Below the pieces are notes generated by a model. The model had not been told where the DNA came from. It searched no databases and saw only the letters and a program-made list of their open reading frames with translations. Shown here in pieces: positions 34,880 through 47,460 of a stretch of DNA of 64,000 bases (its first letter is position 1; each line of letters starts with the position of its first letter). Origin of the DNA: Pagrus major (taxonomy: Eukaryota > Chordata > Actinopteri > Spariformes > Sparidae); assembly GCF_040436345.1 (NCBI RefSeq), contig NC_133232.1:14655720-14719719 (forward strand), read 5' to 3'. The position numbers and the translations under genes are program-made.

Positions 34880-36170
34880 TGCTCTGTAGTCTGGTGGTAC
34901 AGCAGCAGGTACTTCTGTATCTGTTGTCAGATGGCAGCAGGTGAACAGACTGTGGCTGGGTGGGTGTTGTCTTTTAGTATCTTTGGGCTCTGTGCAGACG
35001 TCTCAATTCACTGATGTCACTGATGCTCTGTAGTATCAGTGATGGTACCAGTGATGTTCTGGTGGTTTTAATCACCCGCTGTAGAGCTTCCTGTCCTGGG
35101 CCCTGATGAACCATGCCAGTTTGTTTCCAGTCAGGATGCTTTCTATTAGCTTTCCTTAGTTTCTGCAGGAACGAGAGCCTTTTCTGTGCTGATGATGTGT
35201 GATGACCAAGACAGGTTCTCAGTGATGGTAATTCAAAGGAACCTGTAACTGTTGACCTGCTCCACCTCAGCTCCACTGATGTAGACAGTGGTGTGTGTCT
35301 TTGCCTCCTTCGTTCTAAAATCAACAATCAGCTCCTTGGTTTTGCTGATGTTGAGCAGTAGATTGTCCTCTGTGCACCACTCTCTGGAAGTGCAGTCATG
35401 GGTGTGCAGTGTGAACAGGAGGGGGCTGAGCACACAGCCCTGGGGGGCGCCGGTGTTGAGCGCTAACATAGAGGAGGTGTGACTGCCAATCCGAACTCTC
35501 TGGGGTCTACTTGTGAGGAAGTCCAGTATCCAGTTGCAGAGTGTTTAGATCAGCTTCATAGGTGAGATTGTGTTGGATACTGAGCTGAAGTCAACAAACA
35601 GCATCCTGATGTAGCTGTTCTTATTGTCCAGGTGTGTGAAGACTGAGTGGAGGCCAGTAGATATGGCATCCTCTGTGGATCTGTTGGTTCTGAAAGCATA
35701 CTGGTGAGGATCCAGGCTAGCAGGGATGTTGCCTTGATGTGCTGGAGATCCAGTTTCTCAAAGCACTTCATCAGGATTGGGGTGAGAGCCACATGGCGAT
35801 AGTCATTAAAACTAGACACAGCAGACTTTTAGGTACAGGAATGATGGCTGTCTTGAGGAAGGAGGGAACAGTCTCCTGTGAGAGTGAGATGTTAGAAATG
35901 TCAGTAACAACATCAGCTAGTGAGTTTTCTAACATCCGCTGTGGTTATTGACAGTGGCCGGTCCTCTGGAGACGGAGTAGACTTCACAGCTGAGTCTTTG
36001 TTGAGGAGATGTAATGTGTTCAGCTCATCCAGCAGTGTGACCTCACTCATGATGGGGGCGCTCCTGCTTTTGTAGCCTGTGACATTTTGTATCTCCTGCC
36101 ACATATCTGTAGTGGTGTTGGTGTTGGTCTCTCTCCAGTCTCTGCTGATGTCTCCTCCTTGCCTCCTTGA
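34880..36170 (-). mobile_element. CR1/L2-like LINE fragment (reverse transcriptase)
   Basis: Minus-strand pieces in order: AEDRP-like linker (SPEDRPLSITTADVRK, about 35.95 kb), RT entry [19 protein letters not shown] (about 35.8 kb), [20 protein letters not shown] (about 35.45 kb), [13 protein letters not shown] and the C-terminal ALQRVIKTT region (35.05-35.3 kb). The catalytic FADD segment between CVLSPLL and NISKTKEL is missing. Many frameshifts; 5'-truncated. Confidence 0.8.
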
Positions 36171-36526
36171 TGTTAGCTGTCAGCATTTAGTTCTATGCCA
36201 TAATAACAGGGAATATTTATCTTATAAGGACATCAAATTATCAAGTTGCTGAATGTTTATTTTTCCGTTTATTAAGCCCAATCATAAAAATGATACGAAC
36301 TGAACGTGTCACATGAGCCTTGTCTGGAGGGGAATTCTGGAACAATTATTCAGGCTGGGAAATGTAGCCACAGTCCAGGTCATCTCCACAGGCTGGGATT
36401 TCCTGTTCAGACAGAGAGATGACCGCTTCAACTTTCATATTTTTACTGTGCAGATCACTTTCTTCTTGGTGCTACAATGTCTTCTATAATACAAGAAACT
36501 GTTAGCCATTAGGAACATTTAAAGAA
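36171..36526. other. Non-coding stretch
   Basis: Nothing recognised. Confidence 0.4.
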
Positions 36527-36691
36527 TTAGTGTCTCTGGTCAATCAAAGCATTTTGACTCTTGGCCTTCTCTTCAATTTGAGCAAACAGCTCGTCCTTCA
36601 TTTTGTCACTTGCAGAGGATAGCATGGCTTGTGTATTAGCTATGTTAGCAAGTGACCTATCATTAACCTTGTTTTTCTTTTCCTTGCTCAT
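36527..36691 (-). CDS. Small Lys/Ser-rich ORF, possible L1 ORF1 start
   Basis: A complete 54-residue frame begins MSKEKKNKVND and contains LANIANTQAMLSSASDKMKD and ELFAQIEEKAKSQ, a predicted coiled-coil-like helix. The style resembles the N-terminus of fish L1 ORF1 proteins. It lies beside LINE debris and is more likely transposon remnant than host gene. Function not assigned. Confidence 0.25.
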   Translation of the reverse strand: MSKEKKNKVNDRSLANIANTQAMLSSASDKMKDELFAQIEEKAKSQNALIDQRH

Positions 36692-36889
36692 TTATCTTCG
36701 CTTATGGATTACAGATGGCTGTGGACCCGTCCCTGATGTGTGTTGCCTCACAAAAAGCTCTTGGCCGTTACATGGACTTGGCGGAGGGAGTGAAGTCGGT
36801 AAATTCAGCAGTTTATTTGAGGAGCTGGGGGAACGTCCTCACGTCTTCACCAGAACCGGGAGCCCTATCAACACCTCATATCTGATATC

Positions 36890-37315
36890 AAATGTACTTA
36901 AGTATGAAAAGTAATTTTCTGGCAATACATGTACTTAAGTATCAAAAGTAGAAGTAAAAGTAAATTATACATAAATTCACATGTATGTATATACTGTATA
37001 CTGTAGTTCAACTAATTGTTGGCAGGCTGATTATCAGATCAGATATTCAGAATTTTTCTGATTCTCAGAATCAGTATTTTTTCTCCAATCCAGCTGCTGA
37101 TAAAATGAATTACTTTAAATGTGCTACTCGATGCAGCAGGCATTCTGCAAAGTAACGAGTGACTAAAGTTATCAAATACATTTAGTGGAGTAAAAGTTCA
37201 ATATTTGCCTACAAAATTGAGTGGAATGGAAGTATAAAGTAACTGAAAATAGAAATACTAAGTAATACAAGTACAAATACCAGAGTTATACTCAAGTACA
37301 GTACCTAAGTGTATT
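36890..37315. repeat. Dispersed hAT-end-like repeat ('ACTTAAGTA' type)
   Basis: Repeated motifs ACTTAAGTATCAAAAGTAGA, AGTGGAGTAAAAGT, AAGTAATACAAGTACAAATA and CTCAAGTACAGTAC are characteristic of a very common teleost non-autonomous hAT. Termini are not exact. Confidence 0.5.
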
Positions 37316-37779
37316 TGCTGACTTTGCTGACAACATAAGATGCCAGTCCTTTGTGTTCCTCCTGTCTGCTGCTCCAGCAGTGTTCCTTGTGTGGAGCAGG
37401 TGTTGGACTGGACATCGGGCCTCAAACACACACCTCACCTCGCCTGTCTGTGTGGGTGGGTGCTGATTTAGTGACACCATCTGGTTCACAGCAGCCTCTG
37501 GATGCAGAGAGTTAGAGAGCGGCTGTCAGGCCTGATGGATGGCCGGTTTCGGAGGGCCAGCACCGGGCCTTGGCAAATAATGAAACAAAGAGGAATTTTC
37601 GGAGGGGTATGAACGTAAATCAAGCTGCCACACAGCAGGCTCAGTGTATGGGAGCACACAGGGGTATCAGTTCGGAGGAGCACATGGTGCAGTCGGTCTC
37701 ATCTGGTAACATCTGACACAATCCAATCAGCTAACAGATGAATGGATCAGACACCCTCAGCATCACCCACATAATCCAA
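37316..37779. other. Non-coding stretch
   Basis: Nothing recognised on either strand. Confidence 0.4.
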
Positions 37780-37915
37780 CCAGTGAGGTGGACCCGAGTC
37801 ACTGTTTTGACAACTTGCAACTTGACTTGACAGAAAATAAATGATTTTTGACTCGACTTGGAAAATAAAGACTTGTAATCTGACTTGACTTAAGACATGA
37901 TGACTAGAAAAACCT
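37780..37915. repeat. Dispersed repeat with GACTCGAGTC/GACTTG motifs
   Basis: Repeated CTTGACTTGA and GACTCGACTTGGAAAATAAA motifs, as in another abundant fish hAT terminus. Borders approximate. Confidence 0.4.
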
Positions 37916-38499
37916 ATCTGTGTTCATTTTATGTAAGGAAGGAGGAAATGTTTTGTGATTGAGAAGACATTATGAAATACATTTTCATGAAGTCATTTGC
38001 TTATCGTTTGATTACATTTATTTTACTTGACACTGTGGTGGTTCCACACCTTCTGTCAGATTCTCCAGGAAAATGAAATGATGAGAAACGACATGACCTC
38101 TGAACTGTGCACCGCGTCATTGTCACTCTGTTCACATTGAGCTGCACCAGCAGATCCCACCATCCATCTTCATAAGGGGAGCTGCAGAGCTGTCAGAGAC
38201 CAGGGCAGAGCAGGAGAAGGAAGCTACATGTTGAACTTTTTCAGCAAGTAAGCCTACAAAGTGAAGCAGTGACATTTTCTTGCCACTGTAATATTTAGAC
38301 AAATGGAAAGTGAGCTCATCAGAGATATGTTACACATCAGATGTGGAAAGTGCTGATTGATCACAGCCCACTCCCTCCTATCCCTTAATATAGTTAGACA
38401 TCCCATCTTTTCTATACACTCCCTCAGCTGACAGGACTCTTATACCAGAATACCAGGACGAGTTGGACATGTGTCTGAAGGAACTGTAACATGGAGAGA
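37916..38499. other. Non-coding stretch upstream of tgfb2
   Basis: Nothing recognised; it could hold distal regulatory DNA. Confidence 0.35.
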
Positions 38500-39633
38500 A
38501 GCTGAAACAGTTTCAAGTGTAGAAAACGAGAGAGAAAAGATTTCTGCCGCCTCACTCTGACCGGCTTTAGGACCCTGCGTCACGACGCATTAGGAGCCAA
38601 TGGGCCATTAGCCGTTGCATCGCTGTCCCAATGGGCACAGTGAGCACTCCTATTTACAATAAATCGTCTCGTAACGTAGAATTGAAGGGGTCCCCTTCTC
38701 CGACACTGATGACCACAACCTCGGTTTGACGCGGGCGGAGGGGGGAGCACGCTGTAACTTTAGTCCCTTATAAATCTCGCGGCCGCTGCTGTCCGCTTGG
38801 CACGCGTAAAAGACGAGCCATTCCCCAACTAGATGGGGTGAGGGAAGACGTGTGAAAGTGATCTGCAGTCGCACCGAAGGCAAACTCCGCTCTTTATTAT
38901 TCTACTGAGCTACTTTAAAGGAAGACGTGTCATCGTGAAATCACAACTTTGGACAGATTTTTGATTTCGCTTTAAGGCGTCAGACAAACTTCGTAAAAGT
39001 TCGTACCCTGAACGCCAGGACTGGGTTTGATTTTCGTTTCTGAAAACAAGTTTTTTGATCAGTCTGTTTGGATAAGAAAGCGATGAATATCGAGGCACTG
39101 ACGCTTGACACCTAGAATCTTCGGGGCCGGTCTGAGGTGCGGTTGGAGAGCTGCGAGCAGAGCGCTCTGATGCGGTGGAGGTGTGCTCAGTCCCGCAGGC
39201 TACACGGCTGATCGTCCGCTGGCTGTAACCCGTCAGCTCTTTAGAACTCTTTTGTTTTCAACCATGTATTTCAGATCCGTCTGATCTCCGAAAGGCCACC
39301 TCTGGCAACATTCAGCTGCACCTTTACGCACTCTCTCTGTGCGTTCACTGTCAGCCGGCAGCAGATCCGTGCGATCCCTTCTCACCGAATAACGGCTCTC
39401 TTTTGTTTCGAGACAGTTGAATGGATTTTCAGGAACACTTTACTGACAGCGGGGAAGTTGAACCATACGATTTTGAAATAACTGTTCGGGGCCACTTGGC
39501 TCGTATGCGTAAATGCTCTCCACTTTGATTTTTGTCCAAGAAATGCGTCTGTCTGGCGATATTTAAACCGCCTCGGTGAATCTTTTCCTGAATCGTTTTT
39601 TTAATTTGAAATTTGAAGACGCTGGAGGAGAAG
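38500..39633 (+). promoter_or_regulatory. Probable tgfb2 promoter and 5' UTR
   Basis: More GC-rich than its surroundings and directly upstream of the tgfb2 start; vertebrate tgfb2 genes have a long 5' UTR. A perfect palindrome TGCGTCACGACGCA at about 38576-38589 contains a CRE/ATF-like TGCGTCA half on each strand. Transcription start not determined. Confidence 0.45.
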
Positions 39634-39979
39634 ATGAACCTGTGTATCGTCAGTCTTCTCCTCACGTTGGATTTAGCCACCGTGGCGCTCAGTTTGTCCA
39701 CATGCAGCACGCTGGACATGGATCAGTTCACGAAGAAGCGCATAGAGGCCATCCGAGGACAGATCCTGAGTAAACTGAAGCTCACCAGCCCTCCGGAGGA
39801 TTTCCCCGAGCCTGACGAGGTGTCCCGGGACATTGTTGCCATTTACAACAGCACCCGGGACCTGCTGCAAGAAAAGGCGAACGAACGGGCGGCGACGTGC
39901 GAGCGGCAGCGGAGCGAGGAGGAGTATTACGCCAAAGAGGTGCACAAGATCGATATGCAGCCCTTCTACCCGTCAGAGA
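39634..39979 (+). CDS. tgfb2: Transforming growth factor beta-2, coding exon 1 (partial gene)
   Basis: TGF-beta2 is a secreted dimeric cytokine made as a latent precursor. This exon encodes the signal peptide ([20 protein letters not shown]) and the start of the latency-associated peptide: [12 protein letters not shown] with the Cys that links to [24 protein letters not shown], an N-glycosylation site in [13 protein letters not shown], and [20 protein letters not shown]. The ATG at 39634 aligns with the human start; an in-frame ATG at 39613 would add seven residues. It ends at a GTAAGT donor after 115 codons plus one base, as in human exon 1. The rest of the gene is beyond the window. Confidence 0.95.
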
Positions 39980-39983
39980 GTAA

Positions 39984-39985
<2 letters not shown>

Positions 39986-40046
<61 letters not shown>

Positions 40047-40056
40047 TGCGTGCGCA
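39986..40056. repeat. (TG)n(TGCG)n microsatellite at the tgfb2 donor
   Basis: Begins six bases after the exon 1 donor and ends in TGCG repeats. Confidence 0.95.
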
Positions 40057-42104
40057 AACATGTGCCAGTCCTATGTGGCCTCAGTGGTGGTGCTGGAGTT
40101 TGAAGTTTAAAGCCCCAAACAGCGTTTGTATGTGGTCACGTGTGTTTGTGATTGTCTTGGAGAATCCGTCCCATCATGCTCTGCTGGATGAGTGCAGTGG
40201 AGAAGAGCCAGATAGAGTAGAGGAGCTGGAGCCGAGCTGCTCTCTCAAGACATCAACAAGCTCTCCTCCTCAGAGCTGCAGAGCGCAGGGCCATCAGTCA
40301 GCCTGCTGCTCTGCACGTCACTCACACCACACATCTCTGTTTCTCCTTCCTGTTGAACCAGAGGAGAGGATTTCAACAGGTCACAGTCATTTTTGACACT
40401 TCCACTTGTCATAAACATCACAAGTCAACAGTGTGAAGTTTCTGCCCTCTGGAGGTGTGTGTGTCCTTACAGAGAGTTTTAATGAACACACAAAAAGAGA
40501 CAAACTGGAAAACAGACAAAGCAATAAAGTCATTAAAATAAGCAATACAATTAATTAAAATGATTTAGTCAGAAAAGAAGATAAAATGCATTAGTTTAAC
40601 TGTGTTTTATTAAAGGGGCAACATGTTCCAATTTTAGTTGAAAAAGCTCAAAAATTAACTAAAAATAATAAATAGCAGTTTGGACATTATGTCTGTGTGT
40701 TCTATTGAAGTTAGCATGCTAGCCCCGGACTGACCCAGTCCAAAACTCCTGTGCTAGTGGTGTAAACACTAACCCAGGAATTCCCCTGGATGCATGTGCG
40801 TTGTGGAACGGCTCCGGTACGGTTTTGATCCGTCGACCGTCAACCCCCACCAGACAGCTGGAGTTGCGAGACCGAAGAGTTCCTGCGATAATTAAAGAAT
40901 CACGCAGTTATACGTATGTGTTATAAATACAACAACAAGAAGTGTTCCCAACCGAAGGATTAGAAGAAGTGCTTGGATTTGTCTCTTTTTTGAGGTATTT
41001 GTGCTGGCATCAACACAGAGTGCTTTATTCTGAAAATTAACCGGATGTTATGTTGTTGTTTCGGTGTGTGACTTCCTGTCTACTCTGTGCTGAATTTGGC
41101 TGAATTGATGCACCGTGCTCTGGCAGAAATAGAAGCCCTGCGTATCTGCTCCGTTGCAGCTCTGGACTGCAGGAGCTGCAAGTGTGAACCTGACAGGTGA
41201 CCAATTCTTACATATTGCAGCTTTAAACAAAAACATTCATTTGATAACTATTCCATCTGGTGTCTTCAGGACACAGTCGCTAAGACAGGTACCCATATTG
41301 TGTTGTAGCTGTCTAGACAGCCTATATTCACGTACATGACCTTTTAAAGCTTGGCTTTTTTCAGCAGTGCGCCAGTCCAGTCCAATTGCTGTCTCACCCT
41401 CCACAACCTATTGGCCGTTCAGTAATACCTATGTAATGTTTTAAGCCGAGTTAGTTTCAGTGAGACGTTCTTGGAGACGGACTGAGCTGTTCTTCAGAAC
41501 TTTTCCCATTCCGTCTTTCTTAAATCACATTTTAGATCCTGACCCGACCCCTTTTCAGAGCTGGAACATTAGTTGATGATATTTTCTTTGTTAACCTCTC
41601 TGCAGATATTTTTTGTTCTTAAATGAGTGATATCTCTTGCTAGTAAACAATTATCTGTCTGTAATTATAAATCTCAGCTAGTTTATCAATGTTACCCCAT
41701 ATGAATGGTCCTTCTAAAGGGGTTTCCCCCTGTTGTTATCGGTGGGTTATTCCACAGTGGTATCCACGTTTGTGGATTCTTCTGTATAGCTATGTAGTTT
41801 CGTCCAAATATCGTACACAAAGTCAAGGCATGGGTGTGAAAAATATTTCCTGCAGTGTTTGACCAGGTCTAACTGACTAAAAGAAATGTGTGCACAGTGA
41901 AAGCCCATTTGAAAGATCTGGCAGTTAAAGCCTCTCGTGTCTTTGGATGCTTGCAGGGTTGTAAGCCTAAAATACGCCTTTCTCCTTTCTCAGGTTTGTT
42001 TATCAGATTGTATAGATTGTCAGGCATTGATATATCTACCAGATGAAATCATTTTGGGACAGCCAATCATTTTTATGGCAGAGTATTTATATATATTTTG
42101 TATA

Positions 42105-42930
42105 AACAGTAGGGTCCAAAAGTCTGAGACCAGCAGTCATAATTTGTTTCAAATGTAATAGTATTTGTTTTCCATTACAAATGATAATATAAGCTTAACA
42201 ATATGAGTGAAAAGTTTGAAAAATGTCTATGAATTTCAGAATATGTTGGTATGGTATTGGTATGTCCCTCTTTTGCTTTAATGGCAGCATGCACTGAGCT
42301 GCATGGACTCCACAAGTTAGTGTAAAATCTGCTGACTCATGTCATCCCAGTATGATCTGAAAGTGTTCCACAAAGCTTCTTGTGATGTCACAGAATGTTT
42401 GACTTTCTCAGTCTTCAAGTGCCCCCACAAATGTTGAATGGGGTTGAGGTCAGGTGACTGTGGAGGACAGTCCAGGGCCATCAGGACTCCTTGTTCTTCT
42501 CTGGTCTTTAAGTAGTTGTGTCAAAGCTTTGAGGTGTTTGGGCTCATTATCCTGCTGCAGGGTGAATCCTTTTCCATTAAGATCCAACCAGAGGGTGGAG
42601 CATGTCTCTGAAGAATGGAGTGGTGCCTCTCCTCGGTCAGTTCTGTGCAGGAGTCTGAAAACATCTTCCAGCACCATGTTTCAGTGTGGCTTTGAAACAC
42701 TGTGGTATCATTCTGTCTCTTGTTGGTCTCCTTACATACACCCTTCTGTTACTGACACTAATCTATCACTGGGATTCATCAGTTAATAGGCCTTTTCATC
42801 ACCCACTGTGAAATTCTGGTATTTCTTAGCCCACCTCAAGTGTTTGTCCTCGTTTCCCTCCTGAGCAGTGGTTTAGAAACTGCTCCTTGTCCTCGAGACA
42901 CTACAAGACAGCCTCCCTCTGAGAGGACAC
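42105..42930 (-). mobile_element. Tc1-like transposon remnant
   Basis: A terminal-repeat-like CAGTAGGGTCCAAAAGTCTG starts at 42107. Minus-strand pieces read Tc1 transposase in order: KHLRWAKKYQNFTVGDEKA (about 42.83 kb), RRVYVRRP-like, FTLQQDNEPKH (about 42.55 kb, with the second catalytic Asp), then KSKHSVTSQEALWNTFRSYW (about 42.4 kb) and DDMSQQILH. Several stops and frameshifts. The far end is not defined and may reach about 43.2 kb. Confidence 0.8.
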
Positions 42931-45293
42931 CTGTTGATTTGAGTCCTTATTTAGAAAATGTTGTACCTGTGATGAAGTTTTTCTTTTTTTTTAATCTCTC
43001 AGTGAACTAAGCTTGATGTATTGATCTTCTGATGATGTGCTCACAACTGATCCAGGTCCATGCACTGCTATGACATGGCACAGTGAGCCCCTCTTGTCTT
43101 AGAATAACAGTCTTACTTTGATACTTTTATTAACTCTCTGAATCCTCAAACCCTCTGATTATTTCCAGGTTTAAGTGACAATATTAGAGATTTTCATTGA
43201 GTTTTTGTTTGTTCACTCTGTGAGTTCTGCCTCCACCTCACTCATTGGAACTACTTTCTACTAAATTATAACCCTATAAAAACTGTTAACTGGATGATCC
43301 AAAGTAGGTACATTGTTTCTCCATGACTTTTTTGTTGACCCCCAGGCACATTTAGCCCCACTGTACTCCCTCCAGTTGATCCAGACCAAAAGCTGTCACT
43401 CATCTATTCTGTCTGAAATATAATGTTACTATACAACTGTGGAGGAAACCTGGTGCACTGGTATTCCAACTGTAAAGCAGTAAACTGAACAAACTGGCCT
43501 TGCAGTCTCACTGCTTTCCAGTGTGGGTAAACTTCACAAAGCAGGGTCCTAATCCTCACTGAAGAGCTAGTCTGGGCCATTTGAACACAAGCATATATTG
43601 TGACGGCCAGAGTGCTCATTCAGACTCTATTCTTTCTTTTTTTTATTGGTCATTTAATGTGAAAGCAGCTGCACATCACAGCTTTAAAAGAAGGAGGGAG
43701 TGAACTTAACATAATGTGATGATTTTGTCTTCAGATATAGTATCAGTGCTGGTACTGAAGTTAGACATAAATCACAATGATCCAAAATTTGACAGCATCC
43801 AACTTGGAATCCGCGGTAACTGTCTTTTTTGTGTGGCTGTTCACACTTATCAGCTTGTTTAGGTCTGACTGCTGACTGAAACTGGAGGGGAATGTTCTTC
43901 AGCTTCATCAACATTAGGCCTGCTGCGGTAGTCGGTGTTACATGGTGTTCGGGCACACACCGATTACATTACATGCCCCCCGCCCTCACCTTCTTTTTGC
44001 GTTTTTAAAAATTAGTATTTGAGGGATGAGGGATGATACAATTACAAACTGTTACTAAACTGCAAATTACTTACTCTGTGCAGCAGCGGGGCCAGCAGCA
44101 GAGTAGCAGGAGTCACGTTTCACTGATAATGTCATGAGAGTAAGGAGAGTTGACTGACAAGACCATGGAGGAGGATTTGCTGTCAAAGCGAAAAGCAAAA
44201 ACGTCTATTTTGCAATATTTTGGATACATGTCCAATGATAATTGAGAACCTGAGAATGTTAATGAGGGAAAATTAGTTTTGCTGATGAAAATCCATCGAC
44301 ATGACTCTGACACAAATGTTCTTGGACGAGGTAATGTTTTATATTTATTCGCAGTACATTTAGTCTGGTTCACTGACACTCCCCCTCACTGTCTGACTCT
44401 ATCCTGGAAGTTAGAGTGAAAAGGCAACCAAATTAAACCCACCATTATGTTGAGTAAACTTGAGGATGTCTCTTGGTTTGAACATTGTTGGAAACGACTC
44501 CTCAACAACCCCGTCTGAATGAAGAAGTACAAATGACGCCCAGCATTAGAAATATAATCCAGCATTCTCAAGATTGAACTAAAGCACATACTGACGCCTC
44601 AAAGGATGTGATGGAAAACCTGTGTATGTGTACTTTATGTATGTGGTGTGCTGATCTACTACAACCAGTTGTTTCATTTTTGAAACCACATACAGTTTGC
44701 AGAGGAAGCTAGTTTGTGTAATAATCCTTTAAGTAGAGGGCGTGGGTTCAGTTCTCTGCTGACAGCTCCTTACCTTTGACCTTCCATGTGGAGGAGATGA
44801 ATTTCTCCTTCAGTAGATCAAAGAAACATCAGGGGAAAGGCATGGCTGCAGAAACAATAATTACATTAGATAAAGCTGCAGTGCCATTCACCCTGATATG
44901 GTTTTCCCCTTCACATCAGAAATGTAAGCACATGAACTGAAGCAAAAATAAATTAGCATGACATTTTGTATGCCCCGAGGTGTATTTTGCATTAAATGTT
45001 ATGCTTGGCCCTGCCTCTTGTGTAAATACCTTAAATATGAATAGATCGGGCCTCATGCCAAGTGCAGTCAGGAAAGCATTTACGGGGTATAAATAATACT
45101 GAGTCAACACGCAGGGAGGAAAGAGGCCAGAATTGATTCCCATTCATGTGAACTGGTGACACTGGCCAGGTCCTCACATCTGGAGACACAGTCTGACAGG
45201 AGAGAGATCAAGCAGTTAACCCTTCAGCTCCAGCTCTGTTTATGTAGTCTCTTTCACTTGACATGTGAGCGTGAGTTGCTGTGAAAGCAAATA

Positions 45294-45295
<2 letters not shown>

Positions 45296-45349
<54 letters not shown>
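45296..45349. repeat. (CA)n microsatellite
   Basis: Uninterrupted CA repeat. Confidence 0.97.
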
Positions 45350-45350
<1 letters not shown>

Positions 45351-45779
45351 ACAGGGTATCAGCCTTATTTGGTTGGGCGCCAGGAAGTCCGCAGAGGCAG
45401 CAATGTTGGGCACAATGGCCCTTGAAGCTTTGCAGAAATGCTGGGCAGCAGGGTGAGAAGGGTGACGTAGTGTGGGGGTGTGTGTGGGAGGCGCTGGAGA
45501 CGCTGTCCCAGGTCTCACAGTCGTCTATTTAAACCCAGTCAGCTGTGAGGCATTGTGTGTATGCCCTGCCTTTCACTCACTCCATGGAAAATTCCAGCAG
45601 GAGAGACGCTCAGTTGTGGGCTTTGGACGGTTGGACGGAAGACCCCTCCAACCAGCACCACCTCCCCCCCGCCCCAGTCCTATTCCTTCCCATCCTGCCC
45701 TTCTGTCAGCCTAATGGCATTTATCTGCAGTTGCATGGCTGCTGCTCACTTTTAAGGTCTGTCTACTGACATCACATGT

Positions 45780-45960
45780 TAAAGGGGAATTCAACCAATT
45801 TTACACACAACTGTCATGAGGGACTTTTACTCAGCCTGTGAAAAGAGTTGCACAGTGTCCTCTCTGGCTGGACAATGTTAAAATATGATGATGTCATAGT
45901 GATGTCATCAGGGTTATCTCAATTTGGAGACTTATCACAGAAAGTGATAAAAAAAATGGC
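45780..45960. repeat. Possible dispersed fish repeat
   Basis: The text TTAAAGGGGAATTCAACCAA followed by AAAATATGATGATGTCATAG resembles a repeat seen often in teleost introns. No termini or family assigned. Confidence 0.3.
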
Positions 45961-46119
45961 ATATACAAAAAAATTATACAGTAGTCAATTGGGAAAAACT
46001 AATTAATTTTTGTCGATTTAAAAAGATAATTTTCCAAGTCAATAAAGTCTCAGTTTGTCATCAATCTGATGAAATATCAGACTGTGAAAATACGTCATTA
46101 TAAAGACGACACAGCCAAC

Positions 46120-46262
46120 AGTACATTTAAATTTAGCAGACGCTTTTGTCCAAAGTGACTTACAGTAATTCATACATACATTCATACACTGATGAATGGC
46201 AGTTTGGGGTTCAGTATCTTGCCCAAGGACACTTTTGAACGCTCACTAAAACCTGTAACTTA
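46120..46262. repeat. Dispersed repeat (TTTAGCAGACGCTTTTGTCC type)
   Basis: Contains TTTAGCAGACGCTTTTGTCC, AAAGTGACTTACAG and CAGTATCTTGCCCAAGGACA, blocks of an abundant teleost repeat, probably derived from the 3' part of a LINE/SINE. Family not assigned. Confidence 0.55.
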
Positions 46263-47376
46263 AACATTGTAGAGCTGCTCCTGTATATCAGCAGCTCACA
46301 GAACTGAACCAGAACCAACTCTCCTTTCACAGAACTGCAGTTGTCAATATGATCAGAGTGATTGTGATGTTCATCTTGTTTACGACCTTTTCTGAGCCCA
46401 GTTGGCTCCATGTTGGTGTTGGTGATGTGTGTTGATGAGACGATGTGGTTCACTGAGCGCTGTAACACAAAACTACATGAGGTTTTACTTTCATTACAAC
46501 AAACTGACACTTTATTGACTTGACAATTATCTTTTAAATTGACAAGCATCATATGTGTGATTCATGACACAATTCAAATATCATAGATCTTAAATGTTTT
46601 TGTCTCTTCCCATTGGCCACAAGTAAGGTCCACTGTGGCAAACAGGAAGACTAATTCTTATACTACTCTTGATTGCATCGGGGAAATGCATTAACAAGCA
46701 TTTTTTTAAGCTTGACCTACTCTAGGGAGTAGAAGTCAAGATGCTTTGCACATTCTTTTTTAAATCAGACTCATGAGTCCTCCAGCTTTATGGACGTGCA
46801 GTACAAACTCAGTGGAGTGATCCTTTAGTCACCTTGTTTTCCCTGAAGATCAATTTGATCTACTGAGACCAACACACACAGTGGCAGTATATGGCAGTCT
46901 ACTGTTTCAGTGTACACCCGCAAACCCTCAGCGGACCAACATCAGCTCGTCAGGCTGGACCACAGCTCTCAGTGTTTGTCCACTCTGTAGAGAAGCAGCA
47001 GGTTGGTCACATCACTGCCTGATGGCCTCCTGTACTCTGTATGATGCATCTGATGTGTGCTGACTGCTGTTTGACGTGACTCTCTGTGTGTTGCTCAAAC
47101 TAGCATTTTATTATTTTGTAAGAACCATCAAGCAGTTTATACACTCATAGAAAGTTGTATTCCTATTATTGTGCTTGCTTTGTTCACAGATCCTCTTTTC
47201 ATTGTGCTGAACATGTTCACTGCTGTCAGCACAAAGTTTGAACTCAGATCTCATTTTGTGAGTTTTGGACTTTTAACACTGAATGAGTTTGGTTCTGTTC
47301 AGGCAGCTAAAATACTTGATTATGTTGGGGAAAACATCATGGTTTCGCTTAAATTTTGAGTTTTGGTCACACAGGG

Positions 47377-47460
47377 GACCTAAACCCTGGTCTCCTGGGC
47401 AAAGGTCCTGTGATTGACCCCCCTCAACTATTCCAACCACCAAGCACTGTGGACCTTTTC
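47377..47460 (-). repeat. tRNA-like SINE fragment
   Basis: On the minus strand AGTTGAGG...ACAGGACCTTTGCCC then GAGACCAGGGTTTAGGTCCC resembles a tRNA-derived SINE head with a degenerate B box. No tail is visible. Confidence 0.35.

Noticed and set aside
39673-40396. Overlapping frames on both strands around tgfb2 exon 1
   Set aside because: Antisense or out-of-frame readings of the GC-rich exon running into the microsatellite.
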